A stretch of 26,515 bases of DNA. Source: Melioribacteraceae bacterium (GTDB lineage Bacteria > Bacteroidota > Ignavibacteria > Ignavibacteriales > Melioribacteraceae). The notes below the pieces were generated by a model, which saw nothing but the letters and a program-made list of their open reading frames with translations, did no database searches and was not told the origin of the DNA. Both the position numbers and the translations under genes were made by a program. Positions 19,529 through 26,497 of this stretch are shown piece by piece. The stretch spans positions 1 to 26,515 of the forward strand of contig WFQV01000096.1 of NCBI GenBank assembly GCA_015486905.1, given 5' to 3'. How positions within the stretch are numbered: position 1 is the first letter of the stretch; each line of letters starts with the position of its first letter.

Positions 19529-20929
19529 TTAATAGTTTATTTTAAGAATCGGAGAAAATACAAAGTAAGTATCTGTCCGCCAAGGAATATCCTGAAGTTT
19601 AAAACCGAAAGTCTGATAATATCTAACATCAAGACCGAAAGAGTCACTAATCATAAATTTTGCTTTAACCCCAACCAACGGATAACCTTTAACGAAATTG
19701 TAAGCCATTAATAAGTCCGTATCATATTGAATTAAGCCACCGAATTTTTCAATGCCGATTTCTGAAAAGGCATAATTTGTAAATTTGTCAATAAAGCCTT
19801 TTGTTGCATCGAGGTCAATAACGCTCTGTGTTGTAGGGTCAATCTGCAATCGGTAGATATCGTGCGAAGATACGCCTAAACCGGCTTTGAACATTCCGAG
19901 GTTAAAAATATTAAATATCTTTTTTTTGTAAATTTTAAAAACAAAGAAATTTTTAAACGAATCGAATTTCAAGCTACGGTGAATTTTGTAATCCGAATAC
20001 TTGTAGTTGAAAACGTTGTAATCTAATTCAAAATCAAGGAAGAAATTTCTAAAATTTGGGAAGAGAGTTTTAAATGGTTGACCGGAAATCCTAATGTAGA
20101 AATCCTGCCCCGACTTAAAAAGTTTTGTCAATTTCGGTAAGGTCGATAAGTATGGAGTATTGGAGGGCATTCCCACACCTGCAGAGACTTCATAGGTATA
20201 ATCGTCCAAGTCACTGGCAACCACATCGTAATAAGTAAGTTTCATTCCCATAATGTAATTTCGCAGATGCCAACCTGGTAAACCTATCTCGTCGCAACCC
20301 CATTTGCCGAAAGCTGAAATTAAATATTTGTTCCTCCTTTGTGAAGTTGTTGACCAAAACATAACATTGGGTTCTAACAAATCGAGATAAAGATTAAAAT
20401 AGTAACCGGCTTTGACGTCGAATATCTTTTTTGTAATTCCGCTGAAGAAATAACTTTTAGCCTGAATTTTTTTGTAAAGCCTGTTCCCTATTATGGATTT
20501 CAAATAAAATCCGTCATCAACTGAATCGACAAGTAATCGGGGATTTTGCTTGGAAATTTCGGAGTATGGCACAAAAGCAAAATATTCAATTTCATTATCG
20601 TAATATCTTTTTCTAAGAAGAATAAGAACATTCCCAGATTGAATTGCAAAGGTTTTCTGCCTTATTTCATCTACCGAAAGTTTCCGTCCCTTCTCACGTA
20701 GAGCATCGTGTACAATAAATCGATTGTAAATTTCACGGACGAGCATCGGGTCGGAGATAATCCATTTGTTTTTAAGGTCGTTGAAAGCCAAAGTATTATA
20801 TTCAAGATTCGAATAAACATTGATCAACTTACTTAGTTCTATATCTTTTTTATCTCCTTGCTGGGCAAAGATACTTATTGAAGTTCCCAAAATTAAAAAT
20901 ACTATTACGGTAAAGATTTTAGCTTTCAT
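19529..20929 (-). CDS. Secreted protein with N-terminal helical domain and predicted outer-membrane beta-barrel (cassette protein B)
   Basis: 466 residues. Signal peptide cleaved at about IFA/Q23. Residues 41-115 hold the conserved block NLEYNTLAFNDLKNKW, VREIYNRFIV and LRKRYYDNEI, closely matching B' at 16574-17992. The C-terminal 300 residues are predicted strands with many aromatics, include FNLYLDLLEPNVMFWS and FGKWG, and end FSPILKINY, the same ending as B'. The ATG is 2 nt beyond the TAA of gene A, and its GGAG ribosome-binding site is made of the last codons of A, so the two are likely translated together in fixed ratio. No known family was recognised. A partner role with A in the outer membrane is inferred from the pairing being kept in both copies. 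Confidence 0.8.
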   Translation of the reverse strand: MKAKIFTVIVFLILGTSISIFAQQGDKKDIELSKLINVYSNLEYNTLAFNDLKNKWIISDPMLVREIYNRFIVHDALREKGRKLSVDEIRQKTFAIQSGNVLILLRKRYYDNEIEYFAFVPYSEISKQNPRLLVDSVDDGFYLKSIIGNRLYKKIQAKSYFFSGITKKIFDVKAGYYFNLYLDLLEPNVMFWSTTSQRRNKYLISAFGKWGCDEIGLPGWHLRNYIMGMKLTYYDVVASDLDDYTYEVSAGVGMPSNTPYLSTLPKLTKLFKSGQDFYIRISGQPFKTLFPNFRNFFLDFELDYNVFNYKYSDYKIHRSLKFDSFKNFFVFKIYKKKIFNIFNLGMFKAGLGVSSHDIYRLQIDPTTQSVIDLDATKGFIDKFTNYAFSEIGIEKFGGLIQYDTDLLMAYNFVKGYPLVGVKAKFMISDSFGLDVRYYQTFGFKLQDIPWRTDTYFVFSPILKINY

Positions 20930-20931
20930 TC

Positions 20932-22437
20932 TTAAACTCCCAATCGATATCTTATTTGAAACATTATGCCGTTTTTATTTTCCCAAGGATTTAACTTTCT
21001 ACCCACCGGCGGAGCTAAATAAATAGCTTCTGCTCTCACCGAATGCCGCTCGGATATTTGAACTATCCGAAACCATCCGGTAATTTTTGGACGGCTTTGA
21101 TAGGACCTAATGCCAACTCCGAACAACCCCCTTCCGCTGGGTGCAAAATTAAAATAAAGAGCAACAATAGGAGAAAATTTTTCCTGAACTAATTTAGTTG
21201 ATACCCTCGCACCTGCAGCATTGAACTGCGCTTGCCAAATATCATGATAGCCGGCACCGATGTCCATTTTAAATCGCGTCAATCTTTTATCACTGCCATC
21301 CCAATAAAAAGACATTGTATAAGCAAATTGGCTAAAGGAATAAAATGCAGTCGGAATTCTGTTTACATTCACAATCGAATACGGATTGTCAAAATTTTGC
21401 TCTCCTACATTTAGATAAAGATTCATAAAAGGTAATCCGAAAACGCGAGTAGTTTTAATATCGGCAAAGAAAGATGTAATCGTATTTAGCTTCGGAGGAT
21501 CACTCATAATTAAGGGGAACTTGTTAACAATATCAACGGTTCTGGCCTTTATTTTTAAGCCGACTTTAGTATCGATGAAGAAAGCTTTGTTCGCACCCTT
21601 CTCTTTATTTAATTCCAAAAGGATTCGTGCCCCACCGGAGAAGTTCATTCCTTCCCACGGAAGAAGATTCAATAATTTTTCTTCCGTACTGAATTCAATG
21701 CTGGCGCCACCACCAAACTTAAAATCCATCCACGGAGCATAGGAAAAAGTAAGGGAAGAAAAGGAAGCATCCACTCTGAACGGATAATTATTTCCGCCAC
21801 CACGATGGAAAGCTCCTGTTATTCTCTTTTTGGGATAAGGGTACCATTGGTTGTAATTTGCTCTTGCAAAATTTAGGAAATCAAGATTATCCCGCGCGGA
21901 AATTCCCAAAATGGTTTTAATACTTTTATCGGGTTTTATCCCCAACAAACTCTGAATACTTTCTACTCCGTTATTCCCAATATACTTCTTCATAAAACGA
22001 TACAAGGCAAGATATTTCCTCGGATAATTATTCTTAAGAAAATACAAATCCGAGAAAGTATATTCCATTGTTGTATCTATCTGGGGTTTACCACCAGCAG
22101 CAAAGAATTTTTTCCCTGCTCCTATTTGTTGCTTTATTTTATCGACATACACAATCACATTCGTATCAATGCCAATTCCTTCCTTCAAAAATACTATACG
22201 ATATGTTACTCCATCGTCAAAATCCATTCGGAATGGTTTTTTATCATCGGGTTTGGGTAAAAAGAATAAAGAACTGTCCTTAACCTCAGTAGGAGCAAAT
22301 GAAATAAAATAAAGGTCAAGATATTTTTTGTCTTTTTCTAATTTCAAATCAATTTTATCAAGCATATCTTTAATCGACTGCCCGTACAAATTAGAAAAGA
22401 CAAATAATCCTAAAAATACAAATAATAACTTTTTCAT
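20932..22437 (-). CDS. Secreted protein with N-terminal soluble domain and predicted outer-membrane beta-barrel (cassette protein A)
   Basis: 501 residues. Signal peptide cleaved at about LYG/Q20. An N-terminal helix (SIKDMLDKIDLKLEKDKKYL) is followed by a beta-rich segment (DFDDGVTYRIVFLKEGIG) and helices around 130-165. DNLDFLNF is at 183-190, identical in position to A'. From about 218 onward the sequence alternates amphipathic strands and ends FQIRYRLGV, consistent with a barrel. Shared blocks with A' are LLNLLPW, RVFGLPF, NFDNPYS and MSFYWD. The gene begins 9 nt after the GldM-C-like gene. It is the first barrel encoded after the motor-like genes. The family is unknown; it does not show the NPAYAG-type motifs of PorP/SprF. 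Confidence 0.8.
   Translation of the reverse strand: MKKLLFVFLGLFVFSNLYGQSIKDMLDKIDLKLEKDKKYLDLYFISFAPTEVKDSSLFFLPKPDDKKPFRMDFDDGVTYRIVFLKEGIGIDTNVIVYVDKIKQQIGAGKKFFAAGGKPQIDTTMEYTFSDLYFLKNNYPRKYLALYRFMKKYIGNNGVESIQSLLGIKPDKSIKTILGISARDNLDFLNFARANYNQWYPYPKKRITGAFHRGGGNNYPFRVDASFSSLTFSYAPWMDFKFGGGASIEFSTEEKLLNLLPWEGMNFSGGARILLELNKEKGANKAFFIDTKVGLKIKARTVDIVNKFPLIMSDPPKLNTITSFFADIKTTRVFGLPFMNLYLNVGEQNFDNPYSIVNVNRIPTAFYSFSQFAYTMSFYWDGSDKRLTRFKMDIGAGYHDIWQAQFNAAGARVSTKLVQEKFSPIVALYFNFAPSGRGLFGVGIRSYQSRPKITGWFRIVQISERHSVRAEAIYLAPPVGRKLNPWENKNGIMFQIRYRLGV
20937..20940 (-). promoter_or_regulatory. Shine-Dalgarno GGAG embedded in the end of gene A
   Basis: The last two codons and stop of gene A read GGAGTTTAA, and the GGAG lies 7 nt before the ATG of gene B. 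Stop and start are only 2 nt apart, indicating translational coupling of the A-B pair. Confidence 0.6.
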
Positions 22438-22446
22438 AATTATCCG

Positions 22447-23538
22447 TTATTTAATTATTGTAGTAGGTTTAAAATCCTTTACAACCCTTCCGAATTGAGT
22501 GTTAAATTCAACGTGTAATTTTACATTGTCCAGCTGTCCGCAATCTTCAATTAAATTTAATTGATCTTGATTAAAATCAATGTAAACATAAGTAAATACA
22601 CCTGCTGGCATAAAAGTCTTTGCAACTATTAAACCGTCAGGATCGGAGCGTATAATTAAATTTCTAATTCTTGGAGCAACAAAAACATAATTACCGTCCG
22701 GGGTAGAAGTGCCATAGGTAAACAGCAATTTTTTCACGCTCTCGTTGTAAACCGAAAGAACAACCGGAGTATTTGTTTTCACATCTGATTCAACCCAATC
22801 GCCGAAATAGTTTATTGAAGGAGCTTTTAATTCAACAACCCACTCCGATTTATGAGGCTGATTGTTACCGTTTTCATGGTAAGAAAATTGCTTACCGTTG
22901 TAATAACCTTTAATAGTAAGTTTTTTACCGACATTACCCAAATCCTTAAAAACGGTATCCAAAACTACAATAGAACCTCTCCCTTTTTGAAGCACTTTCC
23001 CGGCAGGGCTGAATATTTGATACGAATATTTATTCGGGTCGGGAAACTCTATTGTTGCAAAAGAAAAAGTTTCTTTCTCACTAAAATAATAGACACCTTT
23101 TTTACGCAACTTTATTTTCGCTGCCATTGTAGGGTAATCAACAATCACCAAATATTTTGCAGGAATAACGTGGATACGTCTATTTTCATCCTTAATTTTG
23201 ATTTTGGCATCCAACAAATATCTCCCGGGTTTTTCAATAGCATCCCTAAAAGATATTTGTACTGTCACTCCTCTTCCGCCGCGAACTTCCTTTTTAAATT
23301 CCGACATTTTAGGTGATTGCCACATTTTTGCAGCTTTGCGAACAAAAGTTCCGTTTTCGTCGAGTATATTTGCATCAACCGCAATCCCAAGAATATTTTG
23401 GAGTACAATATTCCTATCGCTTGGGATTTTAAACTTCTGCAAGGTAACTACTCTTAACGTATCAATAATTTTGCTCCCCTTTTGTGCAAAAAGTACAAAA
23501 GGAGTTAAAAAGCTTAAAATGAGAATCAACTTTCTCAT
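22447..23538 (-). CDS. Secreted periplasmic beta-rich protein, candidate detached C-terminal half of a GldM-like protein
   Basis: 363 residues. It has its own Sec signal peptide, cleaved at about LFA/Q19, and no further membrane segment or barrel ending. The mature part is almost all beta and can be divided into roughly three Ig-like modules: about 20-135 (with FRDAIEKPGRYLLDAKIKIK), 136-235 and 236-363. The KPGRY turn also occurs as KPGKY in the upstream 202-residue protein, suggesting related folds. GldM of Flavobacterium is about 513 residues, with one N-terminal helix and four periplasmic domains. The 202-residue protein plus the mature part here add up to about that length and order. The gap of 25 nt and the separate signal peptide show this is a real gene, not a frameshift. 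Assignment to GldM rests on context and architecture, not clear sequence identity. Confidence 0.6.
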   Translation of the reverse strand: MRKLILILSFLTPFVLFAQKGSKIIDTLRVVTLQKFKIPSDRNIVLQNILGIAVDANILDENGTFVRKAAKMWQSPKMSEFKKEVRGGRGVTVQISFRDAIEKPGRYLLDAKIKIKDENRRIHVIPAKYLVIVDYPTMAAKIKLRKKGVYYFSEKETFSFATIEFPDPNKYSYQIFSPAGKVLQKGRGSIVVLDTVFKDLGNVGKKLTIKGYYNGKQFSYHENGNNQPHKSEWVVELKAPSINYFGDWVESDVKTNTPVVLSVYNESVKKLLFTYGTSTPDGNYVFVAPRIRNLIIRSDPDGLIVAKTFMPAGVFTYVYIDFNQDQLNLIEDCGQLDNVKLHVEFNTQFGRVVKDFKPTTIIK

Positions 23539-23563
23539 AACTGCCTCGCAATTTTTTATTTAA

Positions 23564-24172
23564 CTATAGAGACCACTTGGCTGCTTTCTTTCTCAAGCCG
23601 CCAATTCTTTTAGCATTAACTGTAAAATCAACAGTGTTGCTCTTTTGATTTAAATTAGTATTCCCGATTTGTTTCTTCAATGCTTTTAACAGCCTGTCAG
23701 GCAAATAATCGGGTAATACACGTTTAACTTGACAATATGCTTGGAATTTGTATTTCCCAGGCTTCCTGAATTGAGCCGCAAAAATAGCGTTCCCACCTTG
23801 TTTGATTATTTTAAAATGATTGTTCACTTTGTTTGTATCGCTTGTGACCCCTCCGGCAGGCCAGCCCAATGGTTTTGGTGATTTGGGTGCAAGGGTAATA
23901 ACAAATTCAACATTTTTCTTTTCTTGATCGGAATATAATCCGAGGGGCGTCATAACCACTTTCTTCGGTGTTTTATTGCCTAAATTGTAATCCGAATAGA
24001 GCTCCGGAACAGATAAGAGTATTGGCTTTTTATAAATTTGAGCCAATGTAGTAAGCATTTTGTCACGTATTTGATTCTCCGCTTCCTGTAAATCGTCCCT
24101 TTCCGTAATAACAATGAGGAGCTCTGTGATTAGAACTATATACATTACGAAATATACCATGTTCTTTTTCAC
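23564..24172 (-). CDS. Single-pass inner-membrane protein, GldM N-terminal-like
   Basis: 202 residues. GTG start (23 residues of membrane anchor follow), chosen because GGGAGG lies 9 nt upstream; an ATG at codon 5 has no such site. The anchor at about 5-22 contains MYIVLITELL, which resembles the MYLVFIAMLAL of GldM, and is followed by ERDD as in the SKEV region. Residues 25-60 are helical. Residues about 70-190 look like an Ig-like sandwich with KPGKYKFQAY and a helical insert near 155-170. The tail GLRKKAAKW is basic. In GldM an arginine just before the helix works with a GldL glutamate in proton coupling; here Lys2/Lys3 are the nearest candidates, and Glu17 lies inside the helix. It is much shorter than GldM (about 513 residues). 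The neighbours are a GldL-like gene 20 nt before and a beta-rich secreted protein 25 nt after. Confidence 0.6.
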   Translation of the reverse strand: MKKNMVYFVMYIVLITELLIVITERDDLQEAENQIRDKMLTTLAQIYKKPILLSVPELYSDYNLGNKTPKKVVMTPLGLYSDQEKKNVEFVITLAPKSPKPLGWPAGGVTSDTNKVNNHFKIIKQGGNAIFAAQFRKPGKYKFQAYCQVKRVLPDYLPDRLLKALKKQIGNTNLNQKSNTVDFTVNAKRIGGLRKKAAKWSL

Positions 24173-24181
24173 GACTTAAAA

Positions 24182-24187
24182 CCTCCC
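24182..24187 (-). promoter_or_regulatory. Shine-Dalgarno GGGAGG for the GldM-N-like gene
   Basis: GGGAGG lies between the GldL-like stop codon and the GTG at 24170-24172, with 9 nt spacing. It is the strongest ribosome-binding site in the operon and supports the GTG rather than the ATG at 24158-24160. Confidence 0.7.
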
Positions 24188-24192
24188 GTTAA

Positions 24193-24726
24193 TTAATTTT
24201 GTGATAAGGCATCTTTCATTTTTTTAAGAGCTTCTACATTGGATTCTTGAATTCTATTAATTCTTCTATTAATGTTTTCAAATTCATCTAAGAAACTTCT
24301 AATCATAACTTTCTCTTCGTTGGAAAGTTCTTTGATTTGTTCAACTTCTTCTTTAAAATCAGGCAAAGAAACCGTTATCGGCTTTTCGGTCGGTTCCGGA
24401 GTTGCACCATGTCCGCCGTGTCCGCTATCCTCGGGAGTAAAGAAAGTAACAGTACCCAGAATTAAAAGAAGAGAAAATTCCAATAGCAAGCCGATAAGAA
24501 CAACGTAAGGTGAAAGTTTTGCCCCTTGGGGGTCAAGTAGAAAGTCAGGCAAAAGATGAAGTTGACCAACTAAGCTACCCAAGCCTCTTAGCCCGACAAC
24601 AACAATAAGAATTGCTGCTCCCATATAAACAAACCCCATTACGTTGTTTGAATATTTGGGGATGAAGGTGTAAACCATGTAACGCCCAATAGCGGTTTTC
24701 GGTTCATTGAATTTTCTGTGTGTCAC
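24193..24726 (-). CDS. GldL/PorL-like two-helix inner-membrane motor protein
   Basis: 177 residues (GldL is usually near 200-220). GTG start, supported by GGAGA 7 nt upstream. Two hydrophobic helices are at about 28-48 (NNVMGFVYMGAAILIVVVGL) and 72-97 (VLIGLLLEFSLLLILGTVTF). The second contains GLLLEF with Glu83, matching the GL.TEA motif of GldL whose glutamate is needed for proton-driven motor action. Tyr34 and Arg47 in helix 1 may correspond to the conserved Tyr and Lys of GldL. A Gly/His-rich linker (SGHGGHG) and a Pro/Glu stretch lead to a cytoplasmic helical, coiled-coil-like tail at 120-175. The loop between the helices is longer than in GldL. In the T9SS, a GldL pentamer surrounds the helices of a GldM dimer and drives secretion and gliding. 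The next gene encodes a GldM-N-like anchor, which supports the call. Confidence 0.62.
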   Translation of the reverse strand: MTHRKFNEPKTAIGRYMVYTFIPKYSNNVMGFVYMGAAILIVVVGLRGLGSLVGQLHLLPDFLLDPQGAKLSPYVVLIGLLLEFSLLLILGTVTFFTPEDSGHGGHGATPEPTEKPITVSLPDFKEEVEQIKELSNEEKVMIRSFLDEFENINRRINRIQESNVEALKKMKDALSQN

Positions 24727-24733
24727 TTTGGTA

Positions 24734-24739
24734 TCTCCT
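24734..24739 (-). promoter_or_regulatory. Shine-Dalgarno GGAGA for the GldL-like gene
   Basis: GGAGAT precedes the GTG at 24724-24726 with about 7 nt spacing and decides this non-ATG start; no ATG occurs in frame until codon 17. Confidence 0.65.
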
Positions 24740-24828
24740 ATTTTGTTAACGTTATAGTTTTATTAACAATTAAGTTCTAAGTAATTTAATAATAAAAACA
24801 TGAATATATGAAAATATTAATAAAGTTA

Positions 24829-24844
24829 TGTGATTTATTTCACT
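24829..24844. promoter_or_regulatory. CRP/FNR-family-like operator, TGTGA-N6-TCACT
   Basis: The 128-bp AT-rich gap upstream of the motor operon contains TGTGATTTATTTCACT, matching nine of ten conserved positions of the classical CRP site TGTGA-N6-TCACA. Its centre is about 110 bp upstream of the GldL-like start codon and 10-25 bp past the stop of the preceding gene. CRP/FNR-type regulators occur in this phylum, but the site is a single AT-rich match and could be chance. No convincing -33 TTTG / -7 TANNTTTG promoter of the Bacteroidota type was found in the gap; a TATAAC at 24751-24756 (minus strand) is the best -10-like element. Confidence 0.35.
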
Positions 24845-24854
24845 TAATAAAATA

Positions 24855-26408
24855 TTATTTCTCAAACCACTCAAAAAATTCTTTTAATGCTTCCCGCCTT
24901 TCAGGAGGGAGATAATAAAAGTTAACACCGCGCGGAGTTATTTCCCAAAACTCTTCTACAGTAGTAGTATAAATTAATTCATAAATTCGATTAATCCTTT
25001 CCCTCGGCTCTACTTGCATATCTTCGTAAATTAATCTTGCCAGTTTACGTTCTCCTTGCAACAAATAAAAACCGGCTAATTTAACTTGCGCTATCCTTAC
25101 ACCAATAAGCGACATTTCATTAGAATGGTTAGTATCCTCAATCGGTTGATCCAAATTTAAAAATACTAATAATAATTCCCTAATATTAGGCACCTTTTTT
25201 TTGTAAGCCAATTCGTTAAGCAAACACAAATCATGAGCGGTGGTTTCCAATATAAATAAAACCCCTTGTTTTTGAGCCTCCAAAGCGTAATATTTAAAAT
25301 AAAAAGCAATCTGTTCTACTTTTAGCGGATTAACATCCAAAAGTTTTTCCCCTATTACTCTGTAATGTTCCAAAGCATTAAAAGCCGAACGCGGATCGTG
25401 GTCATTAATTGCAAAACGCAAGTACGAATTAAAATATCTAAAAGTACATTCCAAAGCACCGTCGTCATGGAAGCTAATAGTTTCCTCACCTATTAAACCC
25501 GAATTTAATAACACACCTGCAGCAACATCCCTCAATGTTCTCCTTGAAATATTGAAAAGCAAATCATATGCCCTGAAAACTTTCCTTTCGACAAACGTTT
25601 TGGATTTTTCAATTCTGTCAATTACAAATTCGGAGTAGGCGGAAAAATCAGGGTCTAAATATTCTTTCCCCGAGCGCAAGAACCACTTTGCAGGGAAAGA
25701 ATTTTTCATCCTTAAATAATCAACGGTTAATTCCTTCAAAGAAGTAATACATAAAATGGAGACGGCACTATCACCTTGTGTTACCGAGTTGATGCCTATA
25801 TCTCTGATAAATTCTATTCTATCGTAGAACTCGTTTCTTAAATTTTCAATCTCGTTGTCCATAGCAGGGGGCAATTGCTTTAATATTCTGTTCGCTTGCC
25901 GTTGAACCAAAGAAATAAAATTCTTCGGTTGCAAGAAATTAAATACATAATACAAATGAGGAATCACAATAAGCAGACTAATCATTATTAAAATCAAATC
26001 GAAGAATACACTCCAGTAAGGTATAAAATCCTCTGTTATGGTATTTACCACAAGTATTGTATTTGAAGCGGTTAAAACAAAAAGTGTTACAACAAAAATG
26101 TTAATCTTGTTTAGAATAAAGAGTATCATCACGTTTGAAGAATACTTATTGGCAGCTAATTCCGCAATGATTGCCACTGCTGTTAATTCTACTCCCAAAA
26201 CCGCTGTTACTACTTCTCCCAAACCGCCGAGTGTATTTGTAAGATTGCCCGGGTCGGTTGCAAACACGCCTTTGAACGGATGTTCTCCGCTGACAAACAA
26301 CAAACGGTCAATAAATCTGTTGATAAAATAAATAATAGCACTAATGACAACAAGTGAGATGAAGAGTTTTAAATATGTCCGGTAAGTTTTCTTCTTGCCT
26401 TCAATCAA
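24855..26408 (-). CDS. DUF2254-like predicted membrane protein
   Basis: 517 residues. The start is TTG: an in-frame TGA lies 21 nt upstream, GGAG is 11 nt before the TTG, and the first internal Met is too far in, inside helix-forming sequence. Four hydrophobic helices occur at about 12-32, 64-85, 102-122 and 132-157. The rest is soluble and mostly helical. The second and third helices, with VLGVELTAVAIIAELAANKYSS, and the segment IRDIGINSVTQGDSAVSIL at 201-219 resemble the signature blocks of DUF2254, an uncharacterised family of bacterial membrane proteins. The match is distant. Residues 330-430 look like TPR-style helical pairs (SAFNALEHYRVIGEKLL). It is on the same strand as the motor operon but separated by 128 bp, so it may be a separate transcription unit. 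No functional link can be claimed. Confidence 0.75.
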   Translation of the reverse strand: MIEGKKKTYRTYLKLFISLVVISAIIYFINRFIDRLLFVSGEHPFKGVFATDPGNLTNTLGGLGEVVTAVLGVELTAVAIIAELAANKYSSNVMILFILNKINIFVVTLFVLTASNTILVVNTITEDFIPYWSVFFDLILIMISLLIVIPHLYYVFNFLQPKNFISLVQRQANRILKQLPPAMDNEIENLRNEFYDRIEFIRDIGINSVTQGDSAVSILCITSLKELTVDYLRMKNSFPAKWFLRSGKEYLDPDFSAYSEFVIDRIEKSKTFVERKVFRAYDLLFNISRRTLRDVAAGVLLNSGLIGEETISFHDDGALECTFRYFNSYLRFAINDHDPRSAFNALEHYRVIGEKLLDVNPLKVEQIAFYFKYYALEAQKQGVLFILETTAHDLCLLNELAYKKKVPNIRELLLVFLNLDQPIEDTNHSNEMSLIGVRIAQVKLAGFYLLQGERKLARLIYEDMQVEPRERINRIYELIYTTTVEEFWEITPRGVNFYYLPPERREALKEFFEWFEK

Positions 26409-26472
26409 AATATATTTTACTCCGTATTTTCAATTATTTTAAAATAATAAAATAATTTTAATCCTGAAAGAA

Positions 26473-26497
26473 ATTTGAAAACAGTTTATTTTCAAAT
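26473..26497. repeat. Perfect 9-bp inverted repeat with 7-nt spacer upstream of the DUF2254-like gene
   Basis: ATTTGAAAA and TTTTCAAAT flank the spacer CAGTTTA. It lies about 65-90 bp upstream of the TTG start at 26408 in an otherwise AT-rich region. It could be an operator or part of a weak terminator for a gene beyond the window edge: on the plus strand a run of T follows 6 nt later. The stem is AT-rich, so a terminator is doubtful. Confidence 0.4.

Noticed and set aside
16574..22437. Assigning the barrel proteins as PorP/SprF or GldN
   Set aside because: Both are frequent neighbours of T9SS adhesins or GldL/GldM, but the proteins here are longer (466-504 residues) and I could not find the NPAYAG-type motif of PorP/SprF nor recognisable GldN blocks. 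Left as unknown barrels.
23539..23563. The GldM-N/GldM-C boundary as a frameshift or sequencing error in one gldM gene
   Set aside because: The first gene ends with a proper TAG, and the second starts with its own ATG preceded by GAGG and a full Sec signal peptide, which would make no sense in the middle of a periplasmic protein.
24829..24844. The palindrome as an intrinsic terminator of the DUF2254-like gene
   Set aside because: The stem is only about 4-5 bp and AT-rich, and no T-run of the right polarity follows immediately on the minus strand; an operator is the more natural reading.
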